Assembly: GCA_948567375.1 (NCBI GenBank)
Contig: OX419760.1
Location: 13,950,001 to 14,014,000 of the forward strand
Length of the DNA stretch: 64,000 nucleotides
Direction of reading: 5' to 3'
From: Lunularia cruciata
Taxonomy: Eukaryota; Streptophyta; Marchantiopsida; Lunulariales; Lunulariaceae
The position numbers and the translations under genes were made by a program. A model generated the notes under the pieces. That model made no database searches, had not been told where the DNA came from, and was given only the letters and a program-made list of their open reading frames with translations. Shown piece by piece: positions 12,059 to 24,477 of the stretch. Position 1 is the first letter of the stretch. Every line of letters begins with the position of its first letter.

Positions 12059-13522
12059 TTATGATACAAAAGATACAACGGCAGTTATGTCGTCCATTTT
12101 GCCACCAGAGTACGAATAGCCTACAGCTTGTGCTTCCTTCGCGAATGGACTCATTCCCTCCTGACTTCCTCCGACCTTGTTCGCAGATTTAGCCAGCACA
12201 TTGGCCACGGTTTCGGGTCCAGATGCTGATTTCAAGGCTTTAGATACGAGCTCGACAATTTGGTTCTCAAATAGGTTGTCAAAAAGACCATCAGACCCAA
12301 GGATGATCACATCTCCTTTCTCAACAGGCACGTTGTACACCTCCGCTAAGTAAGGATCATCACCGACACTTCCAATTTGATACGGGAAATTGAAGCCCCT
12401 TTGCATGGGTGTCGACCGAGCAAAGGCTACACCATCCCGTACTACCAAAAACCCAGTGTCTCCCATGTTAACAACGTTAAGAGTCTGCCCTCTGACGGAC
12501 GCCACGACAGCAGTTGTTGATCCCATGGCCTTTGTTCTCGAAAAGCTTTTTACGAGTAAAGATTTGGGGTCAGAATCGCTGTCGCTGTCCCGTGCAAGCT
12601 CTGCACAATGCCACATAAGTTCTCGTGCATAGTGTCCAGCATTTACTCCTTCAAGGGCCCAACCACCAACCCCATCCGCAACTCCTATCCAATGGTTTCC
12701 CTCTATAAAGTAAGCATCTTCACCACCACGATCAGCTTTATCCGGGTGGGGGATCATTGCAGCTCCTGAGATGAAATTGCAACTGGGTAGTTTCTTCACT
12801 TCGTCGCTCTTGACTTCAGTCGGTTTTTCTGCTTCAGGACTCTTAACTGAGTCAATATCCTCTTCCAGTGACTCTTTGGAAGCAACCCCATTGTCTTTAG
12901 ATGAAATCACTACCTGCTCTTTCGACTCGGGTTCGAGAACCTGTTGCGCAACTTCAGTAGAAACTCTTTCCGGGGTGGAACTCACCTCCTCCATTACTGT
13001 TTGAAGCTCTTGTTTTGTCAACCTCGGGTTTTTTTCGTCTCTAATTTGAAGATCTTCAAGAGGACCTTCTAGCTTCTCAAAGTCTGAGACAGTTGCTTCA
13101 GCCAATTTTTCACATCCTTCATATTCTTTTTTTGGACTCAGATTTTCATCTTTGACTGTCATAGCCTCTTTCTGTTCAGCGGTCCCAAACTTATACATTA
13201 TACTTCCATCTGCGCATTCTTTCGTCTCCAGGAGTACCGAATTGATAGCGCCGTATGAAGGGTCTGTAGACGCGCACTGCAAAAGAAGCAAGCTGGAGGA
13301 ATTCCCCCTCGCTACACGGTTGAGCCCTACTTGCTGCTTGAGGGGTAAATGCAAGGCCGGACGAACAGGTTGCAGGGCTGAGAAAATCAAAGCAGTGCTC
13401 GCCATCTTCATGCAAACATCTCGATGCCATTGTTTTACCAATCCCCTGCCCAAAACTCTTGCTCCTACTTGTGCCATCATCCCTCTCTTCCAACCCAAAA
13501 CAAAGTTGTTGCTTACTTGCAT
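12059..13522 (-). CDS. PP2C-type Ser/Thr phosphatase, PTC7/SpoIIE-like (plant PP2C 80/55/26 type)
   Basis: A single open frame of 487 residues. It is a metal-dependent phosphatase that should remove phosphate from Ser/Thr of unidentified substrates. Residues 1-75 are Arg- and Ser-containing, contain almost no acidic residues, and look like an organelle targeting sequence, with further Met codons at 15, 16, 38 and 40. Residues 100-245 are acidic, Lys/Glu-rich and probably disordered. The catalytic domain spans about 250-487 and shows GGEDAYF (266-272), VADGVGGW (281-288), TKAMGSTTA (330-338), MGDTGFLVVRDG (353-364), GSDGLFDN (409-416) and GGKMDDIT (473-480). These supply the expected metal-binding Asp residues. 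The stop is TAA. The first Met is chosen because the basic N-terminal stretch begins there; Met15 is possible. No intron is needed, although family members in flowering plants usually have several. The substrate cannot be read from the sequence. Confidence 0.93.
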   Translation of the reverse strand: MQVSNNFVLGWKRGMMAQVGARVLGRGLVKQWHRDVCMKMASTALIFSALQPVRPALHLPLKQQVGLNRVARGNSSSLLLLQCASTDPSYGAINSVLLETKECADGSIMYKFGTAEQKEAMTVKDENLSPKKEYEGCEKLAEATVSDFEKLEGPLEDLQIRDEKNPRLTKQELQTVMEEVSSTPERVSTEVAQQVLEPESKEQVVISSKDNGVASKESLEEDIDSVKSPEAEKPTEVKSDEVKKLPSCNFISGAAMIPHPDKADRGGEDAYFIEGNHWIGVADGVGGWALEGVNAGHYARELMWHCAELARDSDSDSDPKSLLVKSFSRTKAMGSTTAVVASVRGQTLNVVNMGDTGFLVVRDGVAFARSTPMQRGFNFPYQIGSVGDDPYLAEVYNVPVEKGDVIILGSDGLFDNLFENQIVELVSKALKSASGPETVANVLAKSANKVGGSQEGMSPFAKEAQAVGYSYSGGKMDDITAVVSFVS

Positions 13523-15240
13523 CTCTTCTCAGACCACCCCTCTTAAGTGGTCCTCTGTCACTAGCTCAATCTACAGTACGTTGTTCAAGTTCAAGAATCC
13601 CATAGAAACTGTGAGTTCAATTTGACTTTCCTTCTCCAGATATATAGAACCTCGATAGACCTGTAAAAACCCGATGTGCATATCAGCTGGGCACAATTGG
13701 CTCCTGAACACAATTGATGCATAGCATTTTTGAAATGCATGCAGTAATTCTAAAATTTAAGAGCAAGAAATAGCAGTCGCACTGGGCGGAGGCAGGTAGA
13801 CGCTCGGCAAGCTAGTTAATTGCCTGACTACAAACTAACAAACACTTCAAGACCAGACCGGCAAACTTTGGCAAATGAAACATTCTTGGACACCAACCTC
13901 CCCGGACAGCTCGCGCTGTTTTATTAGGGTTTTGGGTTTTGTGAATTCCCAACCGGAGGTCGTTGAGTGCTCAATGTGCAAAACAGCGGTCAACACACGT
14001 ATAGTTCGAAAACTCTGACTTGATTTCATAGTATTCAGAGACCAATGGGTGCTAATGTACAGGGACTAAGACTAATCTTGTTCAAATTCCATGCGGCGCT
14101 GCTCCATCCCAATTCCGGGCCACCCATAATGGCAACGACCGGCAGACACACAGCTTTCTCCAAGAATATAGCCATCAAATGACGACTTACTTCATAATCA
14201 AGAGGTGTACGTGTGCTTGCAGATCTCGGATTTGATCTACGATGTTCAATCACAGAACTTGGACATTTCAATGTAAGACGAGAATCCCTTCCAAATTCCC
14301 ATGGTGACAGAAACACGATGACCAACGCCCGAGACGAATGTAACAGGTGACAAGACCCCCGCACAAACAGGCATATAAAGTTGTCTGCCACCAAGGCCGA
14401 CGAATCCCTCCCCATATAGTTCCGCATTCGTTTAAATCGACATAAAAATTGACCGCACGCATCCATAATTTGTACAAAACAACTCGCTTACCTTCCATTT
14501 TATGAACCAGGCTCCTGGGAATGCTACGCCTTCTTCTTCTGCTCTACCAACAGCTCATCATGTACCCAACCGGACAGCAAATGCAAGGAGAAGTCCTCCT
14601 CAATCGAAATAATACAAGACGGTGAACAACCCCTCGAAACTAAATTCTCCTTGACAAAATTATAAGAATTTGAGACACATACATACTATACTCTGTCCCA
14701 CATTGTGCAGTGATGCGCAGATGCAGTGCGCATTCAAGAGATTAAGCATGTATTCGCGACACGAGGGCAGGAGTATTTTGGGGAAACAGTCCCTAATGTT
14801 CCCCGCCGAAATCTAGAGAGCGGGGAATGAGATGTGGCATGGGAGTAGAGGGAACGCCAGTACGCACCTGACACTTTCTTTGCTTGCTTGTTACTCCCAC
14901 CGCCTCGTCAACGACTAAATCGACAGCACCATCGAATCTTGAGTCGCCTCACCACTAAAGGCTCGAATGGAGTCGACACAGATCAGATGCCAGAGAGGGA
15001 CGGAATCTGTTCATGGCTAGTGCGGGTGACCGCAACATTTTGAGACACGCGTGCTGCGCGAAGCGAGAGGATGATGTGACATCGAAGTAGCAAGCCCATT
15101 CGCGCAGGATGTGACAAGGAAAAGGACTTTACTTTCCCTAAGGTAAGTAACTTTCTTTACCCTACAAATTCGAGAAAGAGAAAACTTCGGGTGATGTGTC
15201 AATGGAGGTCATCCTTGATTACCATATGCAATCGTTAGGG
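13523..15240. other. upstream region of the phosphatase gene, no supported gene
   Basis: This should contain the 5' UTR and promoter of the minus-strand phosphatase gene. A minus-strand open frame of 143 codons at 14035-14466 has no recognisable domain and looks like chance in GC-balanced DNA. Base composition stays gene-like to about 15240 and then turns abruptly AT-rich. Confidence 0.45.
13640..13646 (-). promoter_or_regulatory. candidate TATA box of the phosphatase gene
   Basis: A TATATAT run lies 118-124 bp upstream of the phosphatase start codon on the minus strand, in an otherwise mixed-composition stretch. The distance suits a TATA box followed by a leader of about 90 bp. No transcript evidence is available, so this rests on motif and position only. 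Confidence 0.3.
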
Positions 15241-16809
15241 CAACTTCGCCGAGATAAAGACTTCCAATATTTCATATGACGTAGTGTTTCTACAGTGTTG
15301 AGAAATTACAGTGATTCATTTAATCAGGCAACATCGTGATGCTTAAAAGTAAACATTTAGCCAATTCAATACGGAGCATATATGATTTTATTTATCGCTT
15401 TTAAATTTGAATGGTTATGATTTTATTTATCATTTTTTAATTTGAATTTGATGTTTATTCTAAATATAAAATACGTGTAATTTTAATATAATATTTTAAT
15501 TTAAAATAAAAATATTAATTAATTATTGACAGTGGCTAAAAACACATAATATTTGTATAGCAAATGTAATGACAATCAATATATTATGACAAGTAATATT
15601 TTAAATTATGACACAACCAAGCACTCCAACTTTAAATATTTTAATTATTAAATTATGATTTATTATATTGTCTATATATTCATATAAATGAATCAGTGGA
15701 CAATTTTTCTTAGATTTTTCATTAAATTACATTTCTATTCTAAAATAATATCATAGCATAAATCCTATGAGAATAACAAATTTATCAAACTATAAAGATA
15801 AAACTATATTTTTAAGATTATTTAGCTTAATTAATTTTTCTTAATCTATTCTGTTTTATTTTTTAATTATTTATCTTATATAGTTTGTATAATTTTAATA
15901 TCCATATCAAAGTGGTCATTAATTATTGCAAGTTTCATATCTTGCTCATGCAAATAAAGGTCTTTAGAAATTGAAGGAAAGTTTGAAAATTTTTTGCTTT
16001 AAATGTTAAAAAAATGGAAGAACTAAAGCATCTAGGAAACAAATATTAATTTCTATTAATAAACAAGCTAAAAAGCCAAACCATAAAGTAGCCAAAACAT
16101 GTGCAATTGAAATGTAAAGACTCCAATTAGATCATATGTCTCAAGTGGGAATGAAATAATAGAGTTTCTATATGTTCGGAGATATAATGATTGGAGTATT
16201 AATATTCCTCATAATGTTTATTTTGTTGCTAAGCCTTGATTGAGATTGTTTCAACAAGATCAAAGTTATCTTGATTACCATAGTAACAAAGGAAATATAA
16301 CAATTTACCTTATTTGCAAAGTAGGACTCTTAAAGTCAAGGAGATAAACCACGCATTACAAGCGTATACTCTATACATATGTGCTTTTTATGTGCTTTGC
16401 CTTATCTTGGTATCATTGATGAACTCTTGTTAAGATGCTTCTAACATAACAAAGATACTTATAAGCACACAAATTTGGAAAGATTTATGTGAATTTGCAC
16501 CTAAACTCAATCTTTGTAGTTTAAATTTTGAACTTGAGTTCCCATCATTATAGAAGGAGATACATGTAAATCTGGAATTATGTTTCAAGATAAGAGCACC
16601 GTTGTCCAAAGTTAATGCTATTGGTATCTTTGAGAAGTCCTTGATAAGAGCTTTTTAACAAGATTAAGTTTAACCTAACTTATAAGGAGAAGACTCTCAA
16701 ACTTAAGTTTTGCTATTTGGATTACACCAAAATAGAAAAAGATACAAAGCAGTATAAAACTATTTATAAAGGAAAGGGTCTCAAAGTGTTCAAACTAAAT
16801 TTTGATTTC

Positions 16810-16909
16810 AATAACTTTTGGAGTTGATCTAAGGATATAAGACATATTTTGAGGTTCACAATAACTTTATGAGTTGATCTAAGTATATGAGATTTCCTTG
16901 TGAATTGAT
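16810..16909. repeat. diverged 50-bp tandem pair
   Basis: Positions 16810-16859 and 16860-16909 start with the same AATAACTTT core followed by GAGTTGATCTAAG and then diverge. A third partial match to GAATTGATCCAA follows near 16903-16914. The repeat is noncoding and AT-rich. Confidence 0.6.
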
Positions 16910-17200
16910 CCAAATGGTTGTCATAATTGATAATTGAAGGTCCAAGATGAGGTGATATCTAAATCTTAACCTTATTCATAGATCTAGAGTTTAAGCTATA
17001 ACGCTATTTTGATTGACTTGAAATCCATGGTCCAAAAATTGTGAGCCATAGAGAAATAAGTAATGTTGATCATTAGACTCCATGGATCATTGAGTAAGTG
17101 GATGAGTAAACCATCATATGAGCATAATAAACTACAAAGAAAGCATTTTCTAAGTTTTAATTTACTTGCTCATGTTAAGTGCAAGCTATTTGTACTAACA

Positions 17201-17385
17201 CATAATAAATATAAAACCTATTGAGCATGAGGTCAACTTGAGTCCAAGCAAAGTAGAGTTAGTGTTGGTTGAGTCTAATTTTGGGTTCAAGCCCATAATA
17301 AATGTAAGAATTATTGAGCATGAAGGTTAACTTGAGTCCAAACCAAGTAGAGTTAGTGTTGGTTGAGTCTAATGTTGGGTTTATT
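17201..17385. repeat. 93-bp tandem pair
   Basis: The unit beginning CATAATAAAT at 17201 repeats at 17294. Both copies contain TTGAGCATGA, AACTTGAGTCCAA and the 20-base core GTTAGTGTTGGTTGAGTCTA, with a few substitutions and a one-base length change. No coding potential was seen. Confidence 0.75.
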
Positions 17386-18163
17386 TGGAGCTGGTTAACT
17401 TGAATTGCAACTTGGTTTTAACCTAATAAAGTGAATATTAGTTTAAACTAGACTTGCTAATATTGTGTTTTTTTATTATAACATAGTATTAAGGTTTAGA
17501 TTGTTCAATGTGAGCTTTTACTACATACAACTTAGTATTTTGTGAGGTAATGCTTTGATAAAAATAACTACAACCTCCAATTCTTCATAGCACTTATGTA
17601 TTGGTAGTAGTTTCAGTTCATCTTTATAGGAATGCTCTCAATTATTTTTATATCATGAGACTTAAATGATATAGTAATGACATAGATGCACAAGTGATTA
17701 GGAAATAAAGGAGTTTAATCTCTCATATGTCTTTGAGTCCCTTTTGTTCTTTCATTTATATCTATATCTTTGTAAGAGGTTTTATATGATATATAAATAA
17801 TCTGATACTTCTCTTTCATGAATTTCAAGAATCTACATACTCAAAGATGTTCATAAATTTTCAAGAGACCAATTTGTTCCAACTTCTCAAGACAATTTCT
17901 TGTTGTTCTTACTATCTTAATAACTTAATATGACTTGAAATTAGATGTTGGTGTTCTCTTGAACTCTTAAATTTTTTTTATTGATGCAAAAAGTTATATA
18001 TTATATATCTCACTTGATACTTCTATCAAGATCTTATATAATAATCCAATTTTCTTGTACCAAATGGTTTATTTTAAAGACAAATAAAACTTACTATGAA
18101 TAAGGATGGTCTTCATACAATGTAGAAAAGAAAGGAAAAACTATAACTGGAAATATGGATATA

Positions 18164-18649
18164 TGGTAATACCATTAGCTAGATATATTATCTAGAGGTG
18201 GAAATTGGATTGGTAATATTTTGAAGGATGTTATATATGATGGTCTAAGTAGACTAGATAGAGGTGTCACAACAAGAGTGCATCCGCTAATAAGGCAAAG
18301 GTCAAAAACATCCTAAAAACTTCAAAGCCAATTTTAGAGGACTAATAAGATGAATTAGGCTTCAAAAAATGAAAGATTCTTCCCTCCATAGAAAAAGGCA
18401 TTGCCTTCTTCCTCTTTTTTTTTATCAAGAGTTTTCCAGCGTTAACTCACCATGCTATCATGAGCTTCTTACAAGAAGAGTATCTAAAGATTCCCTTAGG
18501 TCAAACTTGTTTGACCAACCAAATAGGACAAGGATCTACATGTCACCAATCCATGTAGTTGATCTAAGGGTGGAGCTTGTTGGCATGTCACCAATCAATG
18601 TATTTGATCCAAGGGTGTAATTCCCTTTGGATCCTCTTTACTATATAAT
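18164..18649 (+). repeat. left part of an older LTR, split by a later insertion
   Basis: This stretch reads like the plus-strand LTRs at 54833 and 60635 from its start (TGGTAATACC) through the GTCAAACTTGTTTGACCAACC and GGATCCTCTTTACTATATAAT segments. It then stops at the TATA region, where the 18650-25235 element begins. The LTR resumes at 25241. Its first 60 bases look more like the LTRs of the 32372-38650 element, so it belongs to that sub-branch. No clear target duplication was found around the whole LTR. Confidence 0.8.
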
Positions 18650-19405
18650 TGTAATCCTCCGAGGATATGAGATCTGAGAAGAAACACACCATGAGAAACA
18701 CACAACTTCACACTCAAACCTTAGATACCCCAAAGGAGCACCTTCTCTTTATTATATAGACAAGAGGATCTACTCCAAGGAACTTCCACCCTAGGATTAG
18801 TCACACTGATAGGTGACATTTCAGGAAGCTCCACCCATGGATTACTTACTTGGATGGGTGACATGTCAGTCCTGATCCTATCTGGTTGGTCAAACAAGCT
18901 TGGACCAGAGGGAATCTTTAAGAGAATCTTCCTGTAGGAATCTCAATACCACGTGGGTGAGGTACCATTGGAAAGCTCTTGACAAGACAAAGCAAGGGGG
19001 ATGGAAGGCTAGCTTTTCCTCCATTTGGGAGAGAGCATCTGCACATTTTTGAGGCCTAATTCATCCGTTTAGGCCTCCAAAATTGCCTTCAAAAATTTTA
19101 GGCACATTTTGGTTCCTATTCTATTAGTAGAAGTCCCCTTTTGGTGATACATCTTTATCATTTATTCAGTCCATCATGTGTAACATCTTTCCAAATGTTA
19201 CCAAACCAATTTTCACCTTTAAATCATATGTCTAGCTATTGGTTCTAAGGTTTTCAAGTGTATTTTGGTTTCTACACTATTAGTAGACGTACACTTTTGG
19301 TGATACTTCTATCTGATCTATTTTGAAAATCATGTATAGAATCATTCTAGATGTTACCAAACATTATTTTACATCTAGATCATATGGCTCACTCTTGGTA
19401 TTACA
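18650..19405 (-). repeat. 3' LTR of chromovirus copy 1
   Basis: It is 756 bp, starting TGTAATCC and ending GGTATTACA on the plus strand, so the ends form the short inverted repeat typical of LTRs. It matches the partner at 24491-25235 along its whole length with scattered substitutions. A TATA-like TATATAATAAAG lies on the minus strand near 18750. Confidence 0.93.
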
Positions 19406-19417
19406 AACCTCCTTTTA
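19406..19417 (-). other. polypurine tract of chromovirus copy 1
   Basis: On the minus strand a purine run AAAAGGAGG immediately precedes the 3' LTR and overlaps the pol stop codon. This is the expected plus-strand primer position in an LTR retrotransposon. The same arrangement is seen in the other two copies. Confidence 0.8.
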
Positions 19418-22400
19418 AGATACAACGTCCTCGTTGTGCAATTGTTGCTCAAATGCTTGCACTAGCACCGGTGCATGTGTCAAATTGGCAGCGGACTCCC
19501 AGGTTGCTTCATAGAGGGGGTAAAATTTCCACTAGATAGTCCATCCACGGGTGGCAAGTATCATGCATGCATTTTTGGAAAATACGCTCTACTTCATATT
19601 CCTCCGTGCCATCAATGAGTGTCAGACAAGGTCAAATGTCTTGTATGGAATGATAGGGGCCCAATCAAGGAGTATATCTACATAATAGGGAAAAATGGAA
19701 CACTTGATGGATCTTCATGTGTGGTGGTAGCTTGAGGTGATAGGCCACCGCGCTGACTCGACAAAGAATAGAAAAAGGCCCAATAAAATTGGGTTTGAGC
19801 TTACGAGAGCCAACAAGTGTGAGGTTGGTTGTAGATAGCCACACCTGATCCCCAATATTGAACTCCATGTGCCTACGGTGTGCATCAACATATTGCTTTT
19901 GTTGATTTTATGCAATCTACAATCCATGCTTGGCGCACTCCACACCTTGTTGGATTCTAGAAACAAATGTGTTGATTGCTCCGACCTTGGTGAAGATCCA
20001 CCGGATGGATCTTCATCAAGCTAGAAGGTGTGAAGGGATGCTCACCATACATGAGGAAGAACGGAGTGACATGGGTGGATGCATTCACCAAATTATTGTA
20101 AGCAAATTCCACCAATAGGAGTAGGGTTCCACCTCTCTTGCTCCTCTAAGATGAAGCCGCGTAACATGTCTTCAATAGTGTGATTAGCCTGCTCTGTTTG
20201 ACCATCTATTTAGGGGTGGTAAGCTGTGTACATGGCCAACTTGGTTTTGAAGAGACCAAAGAGTGTTTGCCAAAATAAATTGGTGAATTGAGTGCCTCTA
20301 TCAGTGATGAGTATTGGAGACAAGCCATGGTCAAAAAAGACTACATCTAAGTATAATCGAGCTAGTTGTGGAGCGGTAATATCCTTGGTGGTAGGGTGTA
20401 CATGAATCATTTTGCTGAGCCGGTCTACAAAGACCACAATGGAGTCAAACCCTAAGGTGGTCTTGGGTAATTCACAGACGAGGTCTATACTCACCTATTC
20501 CCAACATTGTGTAGGAGTGGGGAGAGGTTGAAGGGGCCCTGCAGGAGCTTGATTAGAAGATATGTTTTGTTGATAGAGTAGGCAATTGCGCACGTAGTCC
20601 ATCATGTTATTGCTCATATTGGGTTGATAGTAATGGCATTGGACTGCATCCAAGGTCTTGTCCACTCCGACATGACCTGCAATGGCCAAATCATGATATT
20701 TTGCTAAAATGGTGGTATGTAATTTTGGGGCATTTGGGACCCATAATCTACCATCACAAAAGGTGAGTCCTTGGGTGTTGGTGACGCCTTTGGATGATTG
20801 CTCTCCTACAATCTGTGGATTAGTTTTTGTAGTAGCTAGAATTTAGGGTTAATCTTAACCTCTATCACCAAATTATTTGCAATCAACATGCGGGTGAATG
20901 CATTTGCAAGTTACTTCTTACTTTCCATGTAGGTGATTATCATGTTGAAGTGTTGTCACCACTCTGCCCATCAAATATGGCAATGAGATAGATCTTTCTG
21001 AGGTAGACTATAGGTTTATGGTCTGTCTCCACTACAAATGCCTTCTTGCCCAGATAGTGCTTCCAATATTTGGTTGCAAGGACAATAGCTAACTCTTTTT
21101 TTTGTGATGTGATAGTTGTGCTTTGCCGGTAATAACTTTTGAGAGAAATATGCAATTGGATGCCATCCGTCATGCCACTCTTGTTGTAGGATTGCTCCTA
21201 TTGCTACGCCTGATGCATCTGTAGCCAACTTGATTTGATGTTTTGTGTCATACCACTTCAAGATTGGTGCATGTAGCAAGGCAACTTTCAATTCTTGAAA
21301 GGCCAACTCTTGTGTAGTACCCATGTCCACTTCTTCCCCTTGCCAAGTAGTGTCGTTAAAGGATGTGCAACCTTGGAGAAATCCTTGACAAATTGATGAT
21401 AGAATCCCATCAACCCCAAGAAGCTCTTGAGTTGAGTCTGATCTTCTGGGGCATGCCATTTTTGAATGACCTCTATTTTATCTATCAATATTTAAATACA
21501 CTCTGCACTTACTCTATGCCCTAAGTAGTCTACTTCAGACTTGCCAAACTTGCACAGTGAGAGTTTGGCATACAATCTATTTTGTCTTAGAATCTGGAGG
21601 GCTTCTCGTAGATGCTATTTGTGTTTTGTCATTATGCTGCTATATACTAAGATGTCATCCAGGAAGATGATAGCAGACTTATCCAAATATGGATGAAATA
21701 TGTCATTCATTAGACTCATGAAAGTGGCCGATGCATTGGTGAGGCCAAAAGGCATCACGAGATACTTGAAGTGGCCATACTTGGTTCAAAAGGCAAATTT
21801 GTATTCTCGCATCCTCCTCTGCAATTTTGATTTGATTGTAACCGCTCCGCAAGTCCAATTTGGTGAAGTGTCTTACTCCATTGAGTTGATCAAACAGGTC
21901 ATCTATGTGAGGTAAGGGGTATTTTTCCTTCACTATTTGTTGATTGAGACCTTGATAGTCTACGCACATGCGCATTGTACCGTCTTTCTTCTTCACAAAC
22001 AAGATAGGAGTCCCATATGGTGATACGTTGGGCTAGATGAACCCTTTCTACAACATATCCTCAATTTGATTCTTACACTCCTCCAACTCATGAGGTGATA
22101 GGTGACATGGGGCCTTACAAGGAGGTGTCTTCCCCGGGAGTGTCTCAATTTTATGATCTACTCTCTTTTTTGGTGGTAATCTTATAGGTAGATCATCAAG
22201 AAAGACATATTGAAACTCATTTACCACATTCTTCAATTTCTCAAGAATTTGTCCATAGAGTTGTGCACTTTGAACTTCTCTTATTAGACCCATGAAACAT
22301 CTATCGGTCTTACAGATAGCTACTGTCTCTATGAGATAAAGAGGTAATTCTTGCCTGTGTGAGTTTTCTTTAACCCCAATAATTGACCATTTGTGGGTTC

Positions 22401-22760
22401 TCACTATTTTCTTCCTCCAATCTACCATAAGGTTGTAATGCTCTATCCATGGCATGCCTAAGATTGCATCATAATGAGCTAATTGTATCAATTGCCACTC
22501 AATTGCTTCTTGATATTCTCTTATAGAGAGTGTTACTTATCTAGGTAATGATTCAATCCTCTTTGTTTGCTCGTTACGTAGCTCTACTTCTTTGCTCTCA
22601 TCTCTCTCTAGATCCATTCCCAATCTTATTGCAACACAACAAGACAAGAAATTCTCTATTGCTCTTGGATCTATTAATACTCTCACTTGATTGCATTCTA
22701 GGACTCCATTCATGACAAACAATTGAGAGGTTGCCTTTCAGGACCTTTGCGCTCTCATCT
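19415..22760 (-). pseudogene. pol of chromovirus copy 1 (PR-RT-RH-IN-chromodomain), broken
   Basis: Read on the minus strand. The protease region has VLIDPRAIENFLS (near 22670), in which the usual Asp-Ser/Thr-Gly-Ala core is altered. RT fragments run about 22490-21290, with the catalytic FLDDIL at 21654-21665. RNase H has ATDASGVAIGAILQQ near 21220 and TDHKPIVYL near 21010. Integrase keeps HVGVDKT, but its second zinc-binding Cys reads Tyr (CLLYQQ). FVDRLSKMIHV and ITDRGTQF (20210-20494) supply the core Asp residues, followed by a GPY/F-type module (19665-19868). The frame ends at 19415 with a chromodomain (19415-19615, EEYEVERIFQK ... YEATWES). Stops and frameshifts separate nearly all parts, so no intact polyprotein can be made. 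Confidence 0.9.
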
Positions 22761-22799
22761 TCTTCCTTCCCTTGCTTTTTTGCTTCCATATTGAGCCAA

Positions 22800-24361
22800 T
22801 AAGGCCACAAGGTACATTTAGTGGTGATCTTTGTTTTCCAAAGTGATTTCCACCTCCTTTTCTTTAATGCATCTCTCCATGTTATTCAAAGATCACCTGT
22901 ATGAAGGTCGAGGGCCTCTAGGGAGACGAGCACAATAGTTGGTAGATATGTGCCCAATATGGCCACAATTGTAACAATGGTGTTGTTCTCCTTGAGTTCC
23001 TTCTCCTTGTGGGACTCCATCTCTTCATTCTTCCACCCGTCCCCGCTCTCCTTGAAGTGGTCATGCTCCTTGGTCTTGAAACCAAAGGTTGCCCAGTTCT
23101 ATTGGTATTGGTCCACCGATGTTTGGCATTTTTGCCCAATAATGTTGAGGTGGAACTACTCCTTCACCTCCACCCAATGCCCCTACTATTCTTTGTGCAT
23201 AAGCAATGGCTTCAAATACCGTGCGGGGATTTTGAACCATGACTTCTTGGCAAATCCACTCCTTCAACTCTTGTTTGAAATTGTTGAGAGCCTTTGTTGG
23301 ACTCATGTTAGTTATTGCAACTTGTAGATCCAGAAATGCCTCCACATACTCTTGTATGATGTTCTTTTGTTTTAATCCCCATAGTCGGATCCGGGTCATC
23401 TACACAAAATCCACCGACTATAAATTCTTCAGCAATCCTTCTTGCATTGATGTCTACATGACCTCTCTTCTCTCTACCAACATGGATCATTCCCAAGCAT
23501 CATACCATGTGAGGGCTTTATCGGTCAAGTCCCCACATGTAATATGCTTGCATCATGCTTGGTGATCGATATTGAGAACAATCAAAAATATCGATTCATC
23601 CGTGAGATCCAGTTCTCCACTACTCCCATCATACATTGCCCCTTGTAAGGCTTGATGTTGCATGTCTTCTTCATCCTGAGTAGCAATGTGGCTTCATTGT
23701 TGACCGGGTTTATAGGCATGGGTGCCTCTCCAAGTACTTTGATTGCAGGTATTGGGTTTGAAGACATCTCTTCTTCTTGCATTGCTTGATCATTCCTAAG
23801 GGTCTGCACTTGACCTTGTAATGCCTCCATGGTCATCTTAATCTCTCAAAATTTGTTCAACATCCCCTACAATCCTTGCACCAACTCTTGCAACTACAGA
23901 TCCATAATTCTTACAACACTCAATTGTTATTGTCTACTTCAATAGAGAGTTAATATCATCACTCTGGATGGCGCACAAACTATTGGAACTACCATTGGGA
24001 CCTCCAAAGCTACCACTTGTTGATAATATTCCTCACCAAAATTTTTGACCACAAAATCTCTAAACATCACTTTCGGTCTCACTACATAATGAATTTCTAC
24101 TTGAGTGTTAAAAGGGAAAGGCTTTGGGACATTCAAATCCATCACAACAAGGTATAGATTGTCAAATCTCACCCTTTATTGTAAATCACTATAGGCGGAA
24201 TCATTGGGTTTGGCAAATTCATCACTATATCCATGAACTCTACTCCAAAGTGAAAAACCAAATACACTCACTTGCTCATGCTGAATGTACATAATTTTGA
24301 TGTGGAATGGATTCAAGAACAAAAAGCGAGGTGCTTGATATTGTCCTCCCAAAGCCTCCAT
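22800..24361 (-). pseudogene. gag of chromovirus copy 1, broken
   Basis: The start MEALGGQYQAPRFLFLNPFH at 24361 is shared with the gag starts of the other two copies, which supports it as the true start. Later pieces include VMFRDFVVKNFGEEYY (23939-24172), a Gln/Glu-rich linker (23582-23836) and the gag core VEAFLDLQVAITNMSP with ICQEVMVQNPRTVFEAI (23061-23399). A zinc knuckle CYNCGHIGHISTNYC lies near 22960-23000 with five rather than four residues before the last Cys. Several stops and frame changes interrupt the gene. Confidence 0.87.
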
Positions 24362-24477
24362 TCCATCCTCCCTCTAGCACTCCTAATCTACCAAGATGTC
24401 TCTCCTTAAAATTACTTAGTCTTAGTAGCCCATGTTCTTCCAAGAGGGGTGATCAACTCTCTTGGATGAAAACACTT

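Larger units (their letters stand above)
15241..18163. other. AT-rich noncoding stretch bordering the transposon nest
   Basis: No open frame of useful length and no recognisable domain on either strand. Composition is strongly AT-rich, especially 15360-15960. It contains two short direct-repeat pairs (16810-16909 and 17201-17385). It may be a very old, unrecognisable transposon relic, but nothing in it proves that. Confidence 0.5.

Noticed and set aside
13152-13625. Plus-strand open frame of 157 codons
   Set aside because: It is antisense to the N-terminal part of the phosphatase gene, with no domain and no support against the clear minus-strand gene.
14035-14466. Minus-strand open frame of 143 codons upstream of the phosphatase
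   Set aside because: No recognisable domain, overlapped by another frame at 14268-14498, and in GC-balanced DNA where chance frames of this length are common.
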